Assembly (NCBI GenBank): GCA_023213395.1
Contig: CM041465.1
Span: 35,595,741-35,659,740 of the forward strand
Direction of reading: 5' to 3'
DNA: 64,000 bases
Origin: Cycas panzhihuaensis
Lineage: Eukaryota > Cycadophyta
The translations under genes and the position numbers were made by a program. Below the pieces are notes generated by a model, which saw only the letters and a program-made list of their open reading frames with translations, was not told the origin of the DNA and ran no database searches. How positions within the stretch are numbered: the stretch's first letter is position 1; every line of letters starts with the position of its first letter. Shown here piece after piece: positions 53,913 to 64,000 of the stretch.

Positions 53913-55726
53913 GCCACCTGCACCAACAACATCCTACACGCCAAGTCCATCTTCAGCTCCAAAAGCTTCAACCTCAAATTCAGATGCTACTTCTGTTGTA
54001 CCACCCATATCAACAGATGATCTTCATGTGGAGGTCACCAGCATTCAAAAACCTCTTAAGTGATACCAACAACTGATAAAGGATGCACCTCCTCCTCCCA
54101 CTACTCCCAAGAGAGTGTTTAGAATGAGGCACTCCACAAACTATGCCTTAATGGCATGTGTCTTTAAGACTTCTGAGCCTTCCACATTTGAGGACGCAGT
54201 CAAAGACCAAACGTGGAAAGCTACAATGGACAAAGAAATGACCTCAATCATCAAGAACGACACATTGGAGTTGATTGAATTGACACTTAGAAAGAAGCCA
54301 ATTGATTGTAAATGGTTTTATAAAACAAAATTTCATGTTGACGGTACCATTGAGCATCACAAAGCTCATTTGGTTGCAAAAGATTTCAAACAACAAGAGG
54401 GGATTGATTATGAAGAGACCTTTGCACCCATTATCAACATGACCACATTTTGTCTGGTGATGTCACTTACAACCCAATTCAACTGGTCTATTTACCAGAT
54501 GGATGTGAAAAGTGTCTTCCTAAATGGAGAATTCACTGAAGAGGTTTTCTTGAGGCAACCTTACGACTATGTTGTTCTTGGAAATGAACACCTAGTTTAC
54601 AAGCTCAAGAAATCCCTCTATGGATTGAAACAGGCACCTCATGCCTAGTATGCAAAGATTGATGCTTTCTTTAAGCAGCATGGATCCACTTGTTCACCCT
54701 TCAATCCTGATCTGTACATTCGGATTAAAGGCAACTTGATCACAATCATAGTTTTTTATATGGACGACTTGGAAATCACTGGAAATGGCAATGATGGCAT
54801 AGTTTGTCTCCAAATAGAACTCAAAGGCAACTTCGAGATGGCTAACCATGGGTTGCTACATTATTTCCTTGGTATTGAGGTGTGACAAGAACCCGGTCAC
54901 ATATTCTTATCACAATCTAAATATGCTAATGAACTTTTGCAACAGTTTAGAATGAGCAACTGCAAACTATCACCTACACCAATAGAAACGAGAACCAAGC
55001 TCACTCTGGATGAACAGGGCAAGCCCTTTCATCCCACCTTGTACCAACAGTTAGTTGGGAGTTTAGTCTACCTCAGTCACACTTGACTGAATATCTCCTA
55101 TGCAGTTGGGGTCTATTTTAGATACATGTCATAGCCCAAGGCATCTTATTGGAAAGCTACCACTAGAATTCTCAAATACATTCACAACACACTTCAGCTT
55201 GGTCTAGATTACAACCAAGTTGACATTCCTGTCCTAAAAGGATATACAAATGTTGATTGGGTTGGTTGCCAAGACTCACGCCATTCCACGTCAGGGTACT
55301 ACTTCGACATGAACTCAATTGTAGTCTCTTGGAGCTACAAAAAACAACCAAATATTGCTCTCTCCTCCACGGAAGCCGAATAAAAAACAGTTGCTCATGC
55401 AACCACTAAGGTGATCTAGCTATGCAAGATTCTTGTAAAACTTGGACTTCATCAGACACATGCACCACTGTCTTTTGTGATAATCTGAGTGTTTTAAAGA
55501 TAACCAAGAATCCTGTCTTCCATACGAGAACCAAACATATAGAGGTCCACCATCACTTCATCTATGAGCATGTGTAAAATGGAGAAGTCAACCTAGTGTG
55601 CTGACCTACTGAGGACCAAGTGGTAGACATCTTCACTAAAGCACTTGGACAATCAAAGTTTGAAAGGTTTCGACATGATCTCAGTGTCAAGACAAATGAG
55701 CTATCATTAAGGGAGGGTGTTTAAAC
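53913..55726 (+). pseudogene. C2 linker, reverse transcriptase and RNase H
   Basis: The Pro/Ser-rich linker is followed by RT from about 54115. RT motifs: MRHSTNYALMACVFKTSEPS, KPIDCKWFYKTKFHVDGTIE, FNWSIYQMDVKSVFLNGEFT, KLKKSLYGLKQAPHA and the active site VFYMDDLEITG near 54756 (both Asp kept). RNase H: YTNVDWVGCQDSRHSTSGYY near 55242 and ALSSTEAE near 55360. The end is RTKW-type, then DIFTKALGQSKFERF near 55628. Few stops (54647, 54882, 55085, 55129, 55381, 55416) make this the best copia RT here. Confidence 0.88.
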
Positions 55727-55960
55727 ATTAATGACACCTCATTTGTAAATGTATTTTTATGTATCTTTGTACCATTAGTGTACCACATTGTAAATTGAAT
55801 TATAATGTAATATTATGTCGGGTTCGCCCCTTGCCGAATAATAGGCCAATAATATTGGCCCGTTATGTCAGCCACTAAGATTTATCTTCAAGGTGTATCA
55901 TGGTCTATAAGTTATACCCAAACACTCTCATTTGTACATTGAATTATTTAATACGATAAA
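55727..55960 (+). repeat. Probable truncated C2 3' LTR
   Basis: TGTTTAAACATTAATGACACC follows the purine tract and resembles the C0 LTR start TGTTAAAATATATTGACACC. Only 234 bases remain before the inverted primer site at 55961. No partner LTR is in the window. Confidence 0.5.
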
Positions 55961-55972
55961 GCTCTAATACCA
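55961..55972 (-). other. Primer binding site of LTR-B, minus strand
   Basis: The minus strand reads TGGTATTAGAGC, one change from TGGTATCAGAGC, directly next to LTR-B. Confidence 0.8.
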
Positions 55973-56356
55973 TGTTAAAATAGGGATTCAAATACTACCT
56001 TTGAAACCATAATAAAATTATGAATTGAAACTACGATAGAAGTATGAAGCATGAATGATAAACAATAAATAAACAAGTAACAAATAAAGTATGTACAATA
56101 CGAAAGACAACATAGGTATGGGAAAATGATCACCTTCCGAATTATTGCATTATGCATGAATACATACTTATAGTGCATTTGACCTCATACTTGTCCAATC
56201 AAATGAAAGAACCCTTAAGTCTATCAATGGGATGATTACATGAATAGGTGTGCACCCATGCACACATCTCAATATTATAATAAAAAAATACCTATAAGAG
56301 TTAAGGGGAACACTTGACCAAATACATGAACCAACATTAAACATTATGTTTTAATA
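55973..56356 (-). repeat. LTR-B, inverted copy of LTR-A
   Basis: 384 bp on the minus strand, starting TATTAAAACATAATG (TG mutated to TA) and ending CTATTTTAACA. It aligns end to end with LTR-A at 40506-40888. Confidence 0.88.
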
Positions 56357-56739
56357 GTTTGTGACCAATTTTTTGGTCAAATATTGATGTTGAGAATCTC
56401 TCATGATAAAAGGCAAGATTCACATAGATTGCTAGACATTGTTGGCCAAGTAGTACAACTTGTTCTCAAATGTTGAGCTTTACGGCATTTGTCTAGTCAA
56501 GCAGCTCGGCTTGCTCCTGAGATATGGGTCAATGAGTTGGATTGTTGTAGGAGTTGAAAAGTAACCTAGACAAAGATCTATTAAGTGATGATGAATCACG
56601 TATGCAAAGACATTACCTAAACAACCGGCGAACACAAAGGTTGGTTACCCATGTGATCCAGTGGATGGTGATATCTTTATATGGACGTCAATAGCAATTT
56701 TAGAATGAAACATGTGTATAAGATGAGGGTCAATGTATT
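56357..56739. other. Unassigned spacer
   Basis: No gene, LTR pair or repeat is recognisable in this stretch. Confidence 0.4.
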
Positions 56740-56855
56740 CCTCATGCACTTTTGCACATGTGAGTACACACGGAACATGGCGTGCGTATTTGAAAAGTGT
56801 CAAACATACAAACCCCCTAAGCTTTCCCCACCTTCTCTATATATTGAGACCATTT
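56740..56855 (+). repeat. Partial LTR relic related to the 24.2-kb solo LTR
   Basis: ATGCACTTTTGCACATGTGAG, GTGTCAAACATACAAA and CTCTATATATTGAGAC occur in the same order as similar strings in the solo LTR (24330-24455). The edges are uncertain. Confidence 0.35.
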
Positions 56856-57275
56856 TTTCAATATTGAAATCTTTAGAAACCCAAACACCATGTTTATGTT
56901 AAACATCATTTTGATGTTATCTAAGTTCAAGTGACCTAGCCTATTGTGCCATAGTTGTTCCTTTGTCAATGACTGTATGACATATGGCTGTGAAGTGTCC
57001 AGTGTAATATTTGATGCATCCAACTTGTAAAGTCCATGGTCTTCATGACCAATGGCAACCACTTGATCAAATATGTCATTGATTGTGCATTTCCCACCTT
57101 TCAACAAAACACTCACCTATTGCTTATCTAATTGGCTAACTAATAGTAAACCCTTGTGCACCAATGGCAGCAACAAAGCATCACCTATGGGAAATGTGGA
57201 AGTAGGGCTATCTAGTGAGTGGAAGGAGACAATTTTGCCCACTCCAAATTTTAGGCGTCAATTATATTAATAATA
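56856..57275 (-). pseudogene. Copia relic C6, left part: gag-pre-integrase
   Basis: The minus strand reads ALLLPLVHKGLLLVSQLDKQ, then a stop, then SVLLKGGKCTINDIFDQVVA, IGHEDHGLYKLDASN and KEQLWHNRLGHLNLDNIKMM. This is the typical region between copia protease and integrase. The protease and gag of the same element lie beyond G7 at 62911-64000. Confidence 0.75.
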
Positions 57276-57279
57276 TCAT

Positions 57280-57619
57280 CTAAAAAAATAACTAGTTTTG
57301 AGTCAGTTTAGTTAGTTTCTAAACAATATGTGACGGTTCAGATATGTATATATATGTAAAAAGGGGCAATTGAGAGGTATGCGATGTGGCGCATCCTGTC
57401 CCTAGTGGATGATTCTAAACTTGCTTTAGACGATCATATCCAACTCTTGTACATCTTGTTGATATAATAAGAAGTAATATTGTACACATTGTGTGATGCT
57501 TCGTGACATGTCCATGCTGTGATTAATTGTATGTATATGGTGTAATGTATGGATTAGTTGAATTGTAACCTTCCTCTATCCTTCTTCCTAATATGAACCC
57601 GTAGATTTTAGAGATAACA
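57280..57619 (+). repeat. G7 5' LTR (left edge uncertain)
   Basis: This lies before the primer site and ends ...GAGATAACA. TATA-like TATATATATG is near 57348. Without a second copy the start cannot be fixed. Confidence 0.45.
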
Positions 57620-57621
57620 TC

Positions 57622-57634
57622 TGGCACCGTTGCC
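57622..57634 (+). other. G7 primer binding site (Asp type)
   Basis: TGGCACCGTTGCC, one change from TGGCGCCGTTGCC, complementary to the Asp-tRNA end used by Athila/Tat-like elements. Confidence 0.8.
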
Positions 57635-57643
57635 AATCTAGGA

Positions 57644-58400
57644 ATGAAGGGAAAGGAGGAGCGAAACAGAAATTGCCAACATTCAACGGAAAGGAAGAAG
57701 AGGGTCCAACGAGACATTGTAATGTCTGCGAAACAATATGGATGGCCAATGGTGAGATTGACAAAGATCTTTGGGTACAATCATTTCCAACCACACTGCG
57801 GGACATTGCGAACGACTAGTTTAAGGAATTCAAAGAGGGACATTTTAAAAATTGGGCTTCTCTACGCGAAGCATTTGAAAAAGAATTCAGACTGTTACGA
57901 GATGATAGCGAGGTGGTAGATCAAATCTACAACTTGAAGCAAGAACCCAAGGAAACAGTAAGAAGTTACAACACAAAGCTGAAAAGTCTAATAAAGAAAA
58001 TGGAAAGTGAAGTGACGGATGGGCTGAGAAAAGATGATTTCTAGAAGGATTACTACCGAAATATAGAAGGAAGTTACGGGTCGTTCCGCCCGCATCATAT
58101 CAAGAAGCAGTAGATCGAGCAATGAGTCTTGAAATCGAAGAGAAAGCAGAGGCATGGCACCAAGAAAAAATAAGCAACACACAAATAAAAGAAGAATCTT
58201 CCATAGAAGCGCTTAGGGAAGATTTGATGAGGATGTTCAAAGAGTTTACACAAACTCAACCAAAAGAACGATGCCACATATGGTGCGTCAAGTGTCGTAT
58301 AGAGGGCCACTTGGAGTCGGAGTGTCCAGATAACCAAGGATTCAAATACTGCTATATATGTAAAATGAGTAATCATGATACTGAGGAATGCAGATTCAAT
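57644..58400 (+). pseudogene. G7 gag capsid remnant
   Basis: The start MKGKEERNRNCQHSTERKKR is basic. The capsid-like part has FEKEFRLLRDDSEVVDQIYN and LKQEPKETVRSYNTKLKSLI (57870-57990), and then a frame change near 58040. From 58122 the frame MSLEIEEKAEAWHQEKISNT runs into the first two knuckles. The sequence matches gypsy gag in order but is short (about 200 readable residues). Confidence 0.7.
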
Positions 58401-58680
58401 GTTTGAGCACGTAGAAGACAAGAACAGGATGTCTTCTTTACTCAACAAGAAACAAATAAACCACCTTTTGGAAGGGGGCGAGGAGGATGACCAGTACAAC
58501 GAGACGTTCAAGGCCGACCGATGGTACAATGCTTTTAGTGCAAATTATGGGGGCACTTTAGCAGAGGCTGTCCCAATCTAGAAAATAATGTCTCTACACT
58601 ATGTCAATGGTGCGGACCAGGTGACCACGAAGATGACCATTGCACGAAGCAACAAAACAAAAATGTCAACCTCGTAGGAG
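58268..58680 (+). pseudogene. G7 four-knuckle CCHC array
   Basis: Knuckles CVKCRIEGHLESEC and CYICKMSNHDTEEC are in one frame (58285-58395). A stop and frame change follow, then CF-stop-CKLWGHFSRGC near 58529 and CQWCGPGDHEDDHC near 58608. All four keep C-x2-C-x4-H-x4-C. The FGRGRGG-like linker between the pairs mirrors G3 and G4. Confidence 0.8.
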
Positions 58681-59738
58681 TAATGGCAGAGGAAGTACAA
58701 CCATTACCAACATATGTGGTATATACAAGAAGGCCTAAGCAATCAGCGTATCCTGATCCTCCGAATGAACAAGAACGCTTGAGTCAGGCCAAAGAATTGG
58801 TACAAGTGCTACAAAAACAAGAGCACGATGCGGCCTTGACCAAGCCACAATTTGCATAACAAATGGGAAGTGGATCAGCAACAACGACAAAAGACGATAC
58901 AACACATAAGGATAGTGTTAACTCAATTATAGAACACCTCTTACAAAAAGAGTTAACAATCAAATTACCAATGTTACTCAAGAATGATGGGCTTCTACTA
59001 CAAACATTCGAGGACTATATATGGCGAATCAAGACAACAAGAAAAGAGAGAATACCAACAAAAGAATGTAGAGCTCCCATGCAGCAACCTCACATAGAAT
59101 ACCAGCATATACGATCTCTTAAGATCAATCAAGACATAATTATCTCAATGAAAATACTAGGGCACGTGTTGGAGAATACAGTAATTGATGGTGGGGCTGC
59201 AGTGAACATTATTCCAATTACAACTAGGGAAGCAATTGGTAGACCTCAACTATGGCCTCCCACATTTCGGCTACAACTGGCTAATCAACATGGTGTGCAA
59301 CCGTTAGGGATGATGCGAGCGTAGAAAATAAAATTGGGGAATCAAGAGTTTGTAACAAATTTTGTTGTAATACCAATGATTGATGAAACACCTCCACCCT
59401 ACGATGCCTTGTTAGGTCGACCTTGGTTACGAAATGCGCGCGTACTCCAAAATTGGGGACGCAACACATTGTTAATTAAACAAAAAGGAAAGAAGCAACT
59501 AATCAATCTAAATCATCATACTATGAGTGAAGAATTAGTAGATTCTAGTTCGCCATCATCTGATGATAATGATGATGATATCGATGTTGATAGTTGTACT
59601 GACAATACTAAAGAGGAACATCTTCTAAGTACAATATTTGACCATGATAATATACGTGAACCTATTGAAGGTGTTTTATATTTGGATGCGTGTTCTGAGG
59701 ATGAATTAGACTCAAATAATGGATTATTTCATTGGTAA
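58681..59738 (+). pseudogene. G7 aspartic protease and acidic tail
   Basis: EEVQPLPTYVVYTRRPKQSA and QAKELVQVLQKQEHDA (58690-58830) precede the protease. Its site is ENTVIDGGAAVNIIPITTRE near 59172 (Asp-Gly-Gly intact) and its end is YDALLGRPWLRNARVLQNW near 59402-59455. A stop at 59322-59324 interrupts it. The tail is acidic (SSDDNDDDIDVDSC) and ends at 59738. There is no second gag-like domain here, unlike G4. Confidence 0.82.
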
Positions 59739-60004
59739 CAGCAAGAGTATGAAATGTTTTCATATTATCTTGTTCACATGGAACCTCTTGACAATGCAAT
59801 TGTTTATCATATCCAAAATAGTGATGAACAACCCGAATATCCAGAACACTTCTATGAGATTACTAAAGGAAATCAATCAATATCATAAGATCCATCACAT
59901 AGATTCCAGAATGAAATCCATTATGAAGAAGCATCACAACAACTTATAAATTTCGGAACTGAACAGAGCAAGCAAACGATTATGTTAGGAAAACATGGGA
60001 TCCA
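59739..60004 (+). other. G7 spacer between protease and RT
   Basis: Degenerate; the longest frame has no motif. Confidence 0.4.
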
Positions 60005-61356
60005 ATGTTAGCAGCAACAACAACAAAAATTTTCATAAAATACAAGGATGTTTTCACCTGGACATACAAGGATCTAAAAGGAATACCGAAACAATTATGC
60101 GAGCACAAAATTGAACTCATCCCAGGGTCAAAACCCATAAAACACAGACCATACCGAATGAATCCCAAATATGCAGAACAAGTGGATACCGAAATCAAAA
60201 AAATGCTAGATGTGCATATTATATTCAAAGCTAAGGCCAGTGACTAGATATCCCCAATAGTGGTAGTTCCTTAAAAAAATGGGAAATTACGTATCTGTGT
60301 AGATTTCTGGAAATTGAACGTGGTAACTTGTAAGGACCCATTCCCTATACCATTTACCGATACGATACTGGAAGAAGTGGCATGACACGAGATATATTCA
60401 TTCTTAGATGGATTTTCGGGATACAATCAAATCAATATCGCGAAAAAAGACAAATTAAGAACTACTTTTATTACTCAAACCAGAATATTTACCTACAATC
60501 GAATGCCATTTGGTTTGTGTAACGCACCTGCCACCTTTCAACAGATAATCATGCATGTGTTTGACCAATTACCCTCGAAGTCAGTCAAAGTATTTCTCAA
60601 TGATTGGTCTATCTATGGCAATATCGAAAATCACTTGCCATTATTAACAGAATGTTTGGAGATCTGTTGGAAAGCAAGATTATCATTAAATCCTAAGAAG
60701 TGTCAGTTCTTGGTTCCATATGGGAAATTATTGGACCACATTGTATGTGCCCGCGGAATGAAAACAGATCCAGACAAAATTCGAGTTATTATAAACTTAG
60801 CACCACCATCAAACAACATGGAGGTGCGAATCTTTCTCGAACACATAGGGTATTATCGTCGGTTTATAAAAGGATTTGCTTATATTGCACAACCCTTAGA
60901 AGAATTGCTAAGGAAATGTGTGAATTTCACTTGGGGAGACAAGCAACAAACAACTTTCGACCACCTTAAAAACAGACTCATTACAACTCCGATATTAGCC
61001 CACCCAGACTGGACCAAATAATTCCATGTCTATGTAAACACATCACAAATAGCAATTGGATCTACACTCACCCAAGAAGGAAGTTGCAAATTAGATTTAC
61101 CTATTTATTTTGCAAGCATACATTTGAACAAAGCAGAAAAGAATTGTTCGACAACTGAAAGAGAAGCATTAGGGATGATATATGCTGTACAGAAGTTTCG
61201 ACACTATCTCTTAGCAAACTATTAATATTTTTTGTAGATCACCAAGCTCTTTTGCATATGATCAATAAGCCTATAATAGAAGGCAGAATCAGTCGATGAT
61301 TGTTGTTGTTACAAGAGTTCAACTTTAAAGTAATAGTCTGATCAGGACGTACTCAT
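60005..61356 (+). pseudogene. G7 reverse transcriptase and RNase H
   Basis: RT: KHRPYRMNPKYAEQVDTEIK, LDGFSGYNQINIAKKDKLRT, MPFGLCNAPATFQQIIMHVF and the active site VKVFLNDWSIYG near 60588. The first catalytic Asp is Asn, so the enzyme could not polymerise. RNase H: VNTSQIAIGSTLTQEGSCK near 61035 (its first Asp also Asn) and TEREALGMIYAVQKFRHYLL near 61158. Stops are at 60246, 60273, 60385 and 61019, and a frame slip near 61222. Confidence 0.88.
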
Positions 61357-62754
61357 GTGGTTGTTGATCATTTATCAAGAATCCAAATGGGAGAAGAACC
61401 TTCTGGTGTAAATGATGATTTTTTAGATGCTAAAATTTTTCAACTAGTTTTAACACCCCCAAGCTACGATGAGATAACAAGCTATCTCAGTTTGGGCTTG
61501 TTCCCCAACAATATGCTTTCACAACAATGTAAAAATCTGATAAAGAAAGCAGCACCTTACCAACTAATATGAGGACTTCTATACAAACTAGGAAAAGATT
61601 ATGTATTAAGACATTGCGTAATGCCGGAAGAAACACCAGCGTTACTCAAGGAAGCTCATCAAGGAGTTGTCGGTGGCCATTTAGGCCCTAAAACTACAGC
61701 CAAGAAAATATTATTATCTGGATTATGGTGGCTGAAATTATTGAAAGATGCAAAGGAATTTGTTTCTACATGTGATGTTTGTCAACGAATGGGACGACCT
61801 CTTGAGCACAATTTTATGCCCTTACAACCATCATTGGCTCAAGGAGTTTTTGAACGATGGGGACTAGAATTTATTGGACCATTTAAACATGCTGCAAGAA
61901 CGAGCCAAGCAAGATATATTATAGTGGCAATAGACTATCTCACGAAGTGGGTCGAGGCAAAGGCACTTCAAGATAATTTGGCACGAAGTACAATTATATT
62001 TTTATATGAAAATATTATAACAAGATTTGGTTGTCCCTTGGAATTTGTAAGTGATAAAGGAACACATTTTATAAACGAAACAATTCATTGTCTAACTCAA
62101 GAATTTATGATTACACATCATAAATCAACACCCTACTACCCAAGGGCTAACGGGCAAGCAGAATCAAGTAATAAAATAATAGTGACAATGTTAACAAAAT
62201 TGTGCAATGCAAATAGAAATGATTGGCCAGAGCAACTCCATTCAGTATTATGGGCTTTTAGGATAGCTTATAAAACTTCAACCGATCATACACCATTCCA
62301 ATTGGTATATGGGGTAGATGCAGTGTTACCTATCAAATTTATAGTGCCAAGCTTAAGAACTACAGTTCAGCAAAGATGGCTCGATGCAGGCAGCATGCAA
62401 GATCGGCTAGAAAACATTCTCGACCCTGATGAATGATGACAATACGCACAATGGGTAATGAACTCAATACAACAACAAAGAAAGGAATGGCATGATAAGA
62501 AATTACATCCTATAGCATTCAAGGAAGGGGATTTAGTTCTTAAATACGATTGTAAACACTTCATAAAACCAGGTAAACTTAAGGTTCGTTGGATCGGTTC
62601 GTTTATAGTAAAAACCATCTTTCAGAACGGCTCAGTCGAAATAACGCATATCAATGAGGATGGGCAAACGATTATGGTTAATGGATCGAAACTTAAGCCG
62701 TATAAGATAAGAATTCAACCTGATGAGGAACAACAAGGACAAGGGCAACAGTGA
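61357..62754 (+). pseudogene. G7 integrase with GPY/F module
   Basis: The linker IQMGEEPSGVNDDFLDAKIF matches G4 (KNGEKSTGVPDDFPDAALF). The zinc end is HQGVVGGHLGPKTTAKKILL, then CDVCQRMGRPLEHN. The core has VFERWGLEFIGPFKHAARTS (first Asp changed to Glu), LEFVSDKGTHFINETIHCL (second Asp) and YPRANGQAESSNKIIVTML (Glu). After stops at 62434-62439 the GPY/F module reads KPGKLKVRWIGSFIVKTIFQ. It ends DEEQQGQGQQ-stop at 62754. Confidence 0.88.
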
Positions 62755-62910
62755 TAAGGGCAAGTAGAGTTCAACAAAGTGACAAGCATAATGCCATTTG
62801 AAGCAATCAGATGCACTATAACAATTGTGCTTAATATTTTTTTAAAAATTAAAATAAAAAATTTAAAAAAATAAAAATAAATAAAATAAAAATAAATAAT
62901 AATAATAACA
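62755..62910 (+). repeat. A/T-rich tail at the G7-C6 junction
   Basis: 62838-62910 is almost pure A and T, mainly AAATA/AATAA repeats. It separates the G7 end from C6's protease, where a 3' LTR would be expected. Confidence 0.6.
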
Positions 62911-64000
62911 CCAGATATCCGAATAGTCTCATTATTGCCAAAAGTGACTATTTGCCCTTTGCCTTCTGCAATGTCATACAACAAATGCTCATCTCCAGTC
63001 ATACGATAGGATGCTCCTGAATCGACAATCCATATGTTGTCGTTATTTATCCTATGATAGGCACAAAACATTTTGTCATCATTATTTGCAAACTGATTTG
63101 TGTGGAATTGATTGCCACCTCTAAATGCCCCCTTCCTTTATGACCTTGAAATCCACCTCAATTTGGTCTATGAGGGAGTTGCTACTGTCTCTATTGCTAT
63201 CGTTGAGATTGGTTCTACTCCCATGCATGTCCAATTGTCTCTTTCAACACTCTGACTAAATATGGCCCATTTTACCACAATAATGACAAACAACATTCTT
63301 GGTTTTTGATGTGCCAAGATTAAGATTCTCAAACTATTTGTTGAGATTCTATTTGGAAGTGTTTTTGCCCTTGCACTTGGTTGTAAATGCTCTAGATGTG
63401 AATGCTTCATCTTGACGAGAGAAGGTTTGCTCCTCTCACAATAAAAGACTCTGAAGTTGATTCAAAGTCATTGTGCCAAGTGTGCCTCCTAGTAATTGAT
63501 GAAATGAAGTCATTGTACTGCTATGGAAATACATGAATAGTGACAGCCACAAGGTCTTCATTCGATGTTGATTTGCCTAATGTTGTCAAGTGATTATTAA
63601 TCTTTTTGACTGAAGACAAAAAAGTTGTCATAGGCTCAACAAACTTTACAGTAAATAACTTTGCTTTGGACATAACAATACGAACATCACCTCACTTTAC
63701 ATATAAACAAAGCAAAGTATCTCATGTTTCTTTTGAAGTAGTTGTATTTACAATGTTTTGATCAACAACATTATCAATAGTCATATGAATGAAAATTAAA
63801 GCTTTCATCCTTAACTTCCCATGCAGCAATAAAAGCAGGATTAGGTTGAATTATGGCAGTTCTATCTGTTGAACTTTCAATGAGTACAAATTTTTTAATT
63901 CTACTTGATACATAAGCCCTAAGTTCATTCATAATAAGCAAATTCTTTGCTTGTTTCTTCCATACCTAAAATTTATCTTAACTTTTTAATTTAATGTGAC
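62911..64000 (-). pseudogene. Copia relic C6, right part: protease, knuckle, gag
   Basis: Protease: NDNIWIVDSGASYRMTGDEH (near 62975-63035), the classic copia Asp-Ser-Gly-Ala-Ser, with the catalytic Asp intact. The knuckle CHYCGKMGHI-stop-SEC is near 63246-63290. Gag (UBN2 type) continues to the window edge, with LLGGTLGTMTLNQLQSLLL near 63440-63495. Stops occur in gag. It is a different copia lineage from C0, C1, C2 and C5, judged by the intact protease motif and the normal knuckle spacing. Confidence 0.8.

Larger units (their letters stand above)
47345..55726 (+). mobile_element. Copia relic C2, split by N2
   Basis: It begins with a leader end like that of C1 and holds gag, knuckle, protease, integrase (to 50025), then linker, RT and RNase H (from 53913). 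No 5' LTR precedes it; the inverted leader does. It ends at the purine-rich TTAAGGGAGGGTGT near 55711. It is the most complete copia coding sequence in the window. Confidence 0.82.
57280..62910 (+). mobile_element. Ty3-gypsy element G7 (inside C6, no clear 3' LTR)
   Basis: The primer site is at 57622 and sequence up to 57619 (ending GATAACA) should be 5' LTR. All gypsy domains follow in order to a GPY/F module at 62458-62754. Protease, RT and integrase types match G4 (FL(N/D)DW active site, four knuckles, no chromodomain), but the second gag-like domain and extra 3' frame are missing. I could not find a matching 3' LTR, so the ends are approximate and a 3' truncation is likely. Confidence 0.8.

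Noticed and set aside
1-64000. tRNA, rRNA, snRNA, organellar insertions, Helitron or TIR transposon ends
   Set aside because: I looked for A/B boxes, cloverleaf strings, chloroplast gene motifs, CTRR ends and terminal inverted repeats with duplications, and saw none that held up by eye.

Overview
This is nuclear DNA of a land plant with an LTR-retrotransposon-dominated genome. The evidence is Ty1-copia and Ty3-gypsy elements of plant type (chromoviruses with C-terminal chromodomains, initiator-Met or Asp-type primer sites), a relic of a plant-type PP2C phosphatase, and no bacterial-style genes. Large nests of old, heavily mutated insertions fit a big, slowly purged genome such as a gymnosperm's. 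That is inference, and the species is not identifiable from the sequence. No intact cellular gene was found.

Layout. (1) 1-10057: copia relic C0 (+), split by chromovirus G1 (-, 2123-8685, perfect 5-bp target duplication ATAAA). (2) 10070-12600: AT-rich DNA with nothing recognisable, then a broken PP2C relic (12612-12938). (3) 13010-25477: chromovirus G2 (+, duplication GAATC). It is split in its 3' coding part by G3 (-, 17899-24812), whose own 5' LTR carries a solo LTR (24166-24721); this is a nest three deep. (4) 25483-27880: low-copy spacer with a 31-bp tandem repeat and a possible RRM relic. (5) 28090-40505: copia relic C5 (-), split by G4 (+, 29271-39864, duplication GCAGA). G4 is the fullest member of the G3/G4 family. 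(6) 40506-56356: a rearranged block bounded by two LTRs of one family in inverted orientation. It contains copia relics C1 and C2 (+), an inverted leader segment and two short non-autonomous elements, N1 (42189-44720) and N2 (50026-53912). (7) 56357-64000: copia relic C6 (-), split by G7 (+, about 57280-62910), which has an Asp-type primer site.

How the parts work together. Each autonomous-type element once encoded a particle protein (gag) and pol enzymes (protease, reverse transcriptase, RNase H, integrase). All copies here carry stops, frameshifts or deletions. G3 and G4 are the most unusual. They have an array of four CCHC knuckles, a long conserved linker after the protease that in G4 ends in what looks like a second gag-like domain, and an extra reading frame after integrase with a coiled-coil tail. 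Their LTRs are rich in GTAC motifs, and G4 also has a GTAC minisatellite. N1 and N2 carry only a gag-like start joined to an unrecognised conserved region, and must have borrowed pol from other elements.
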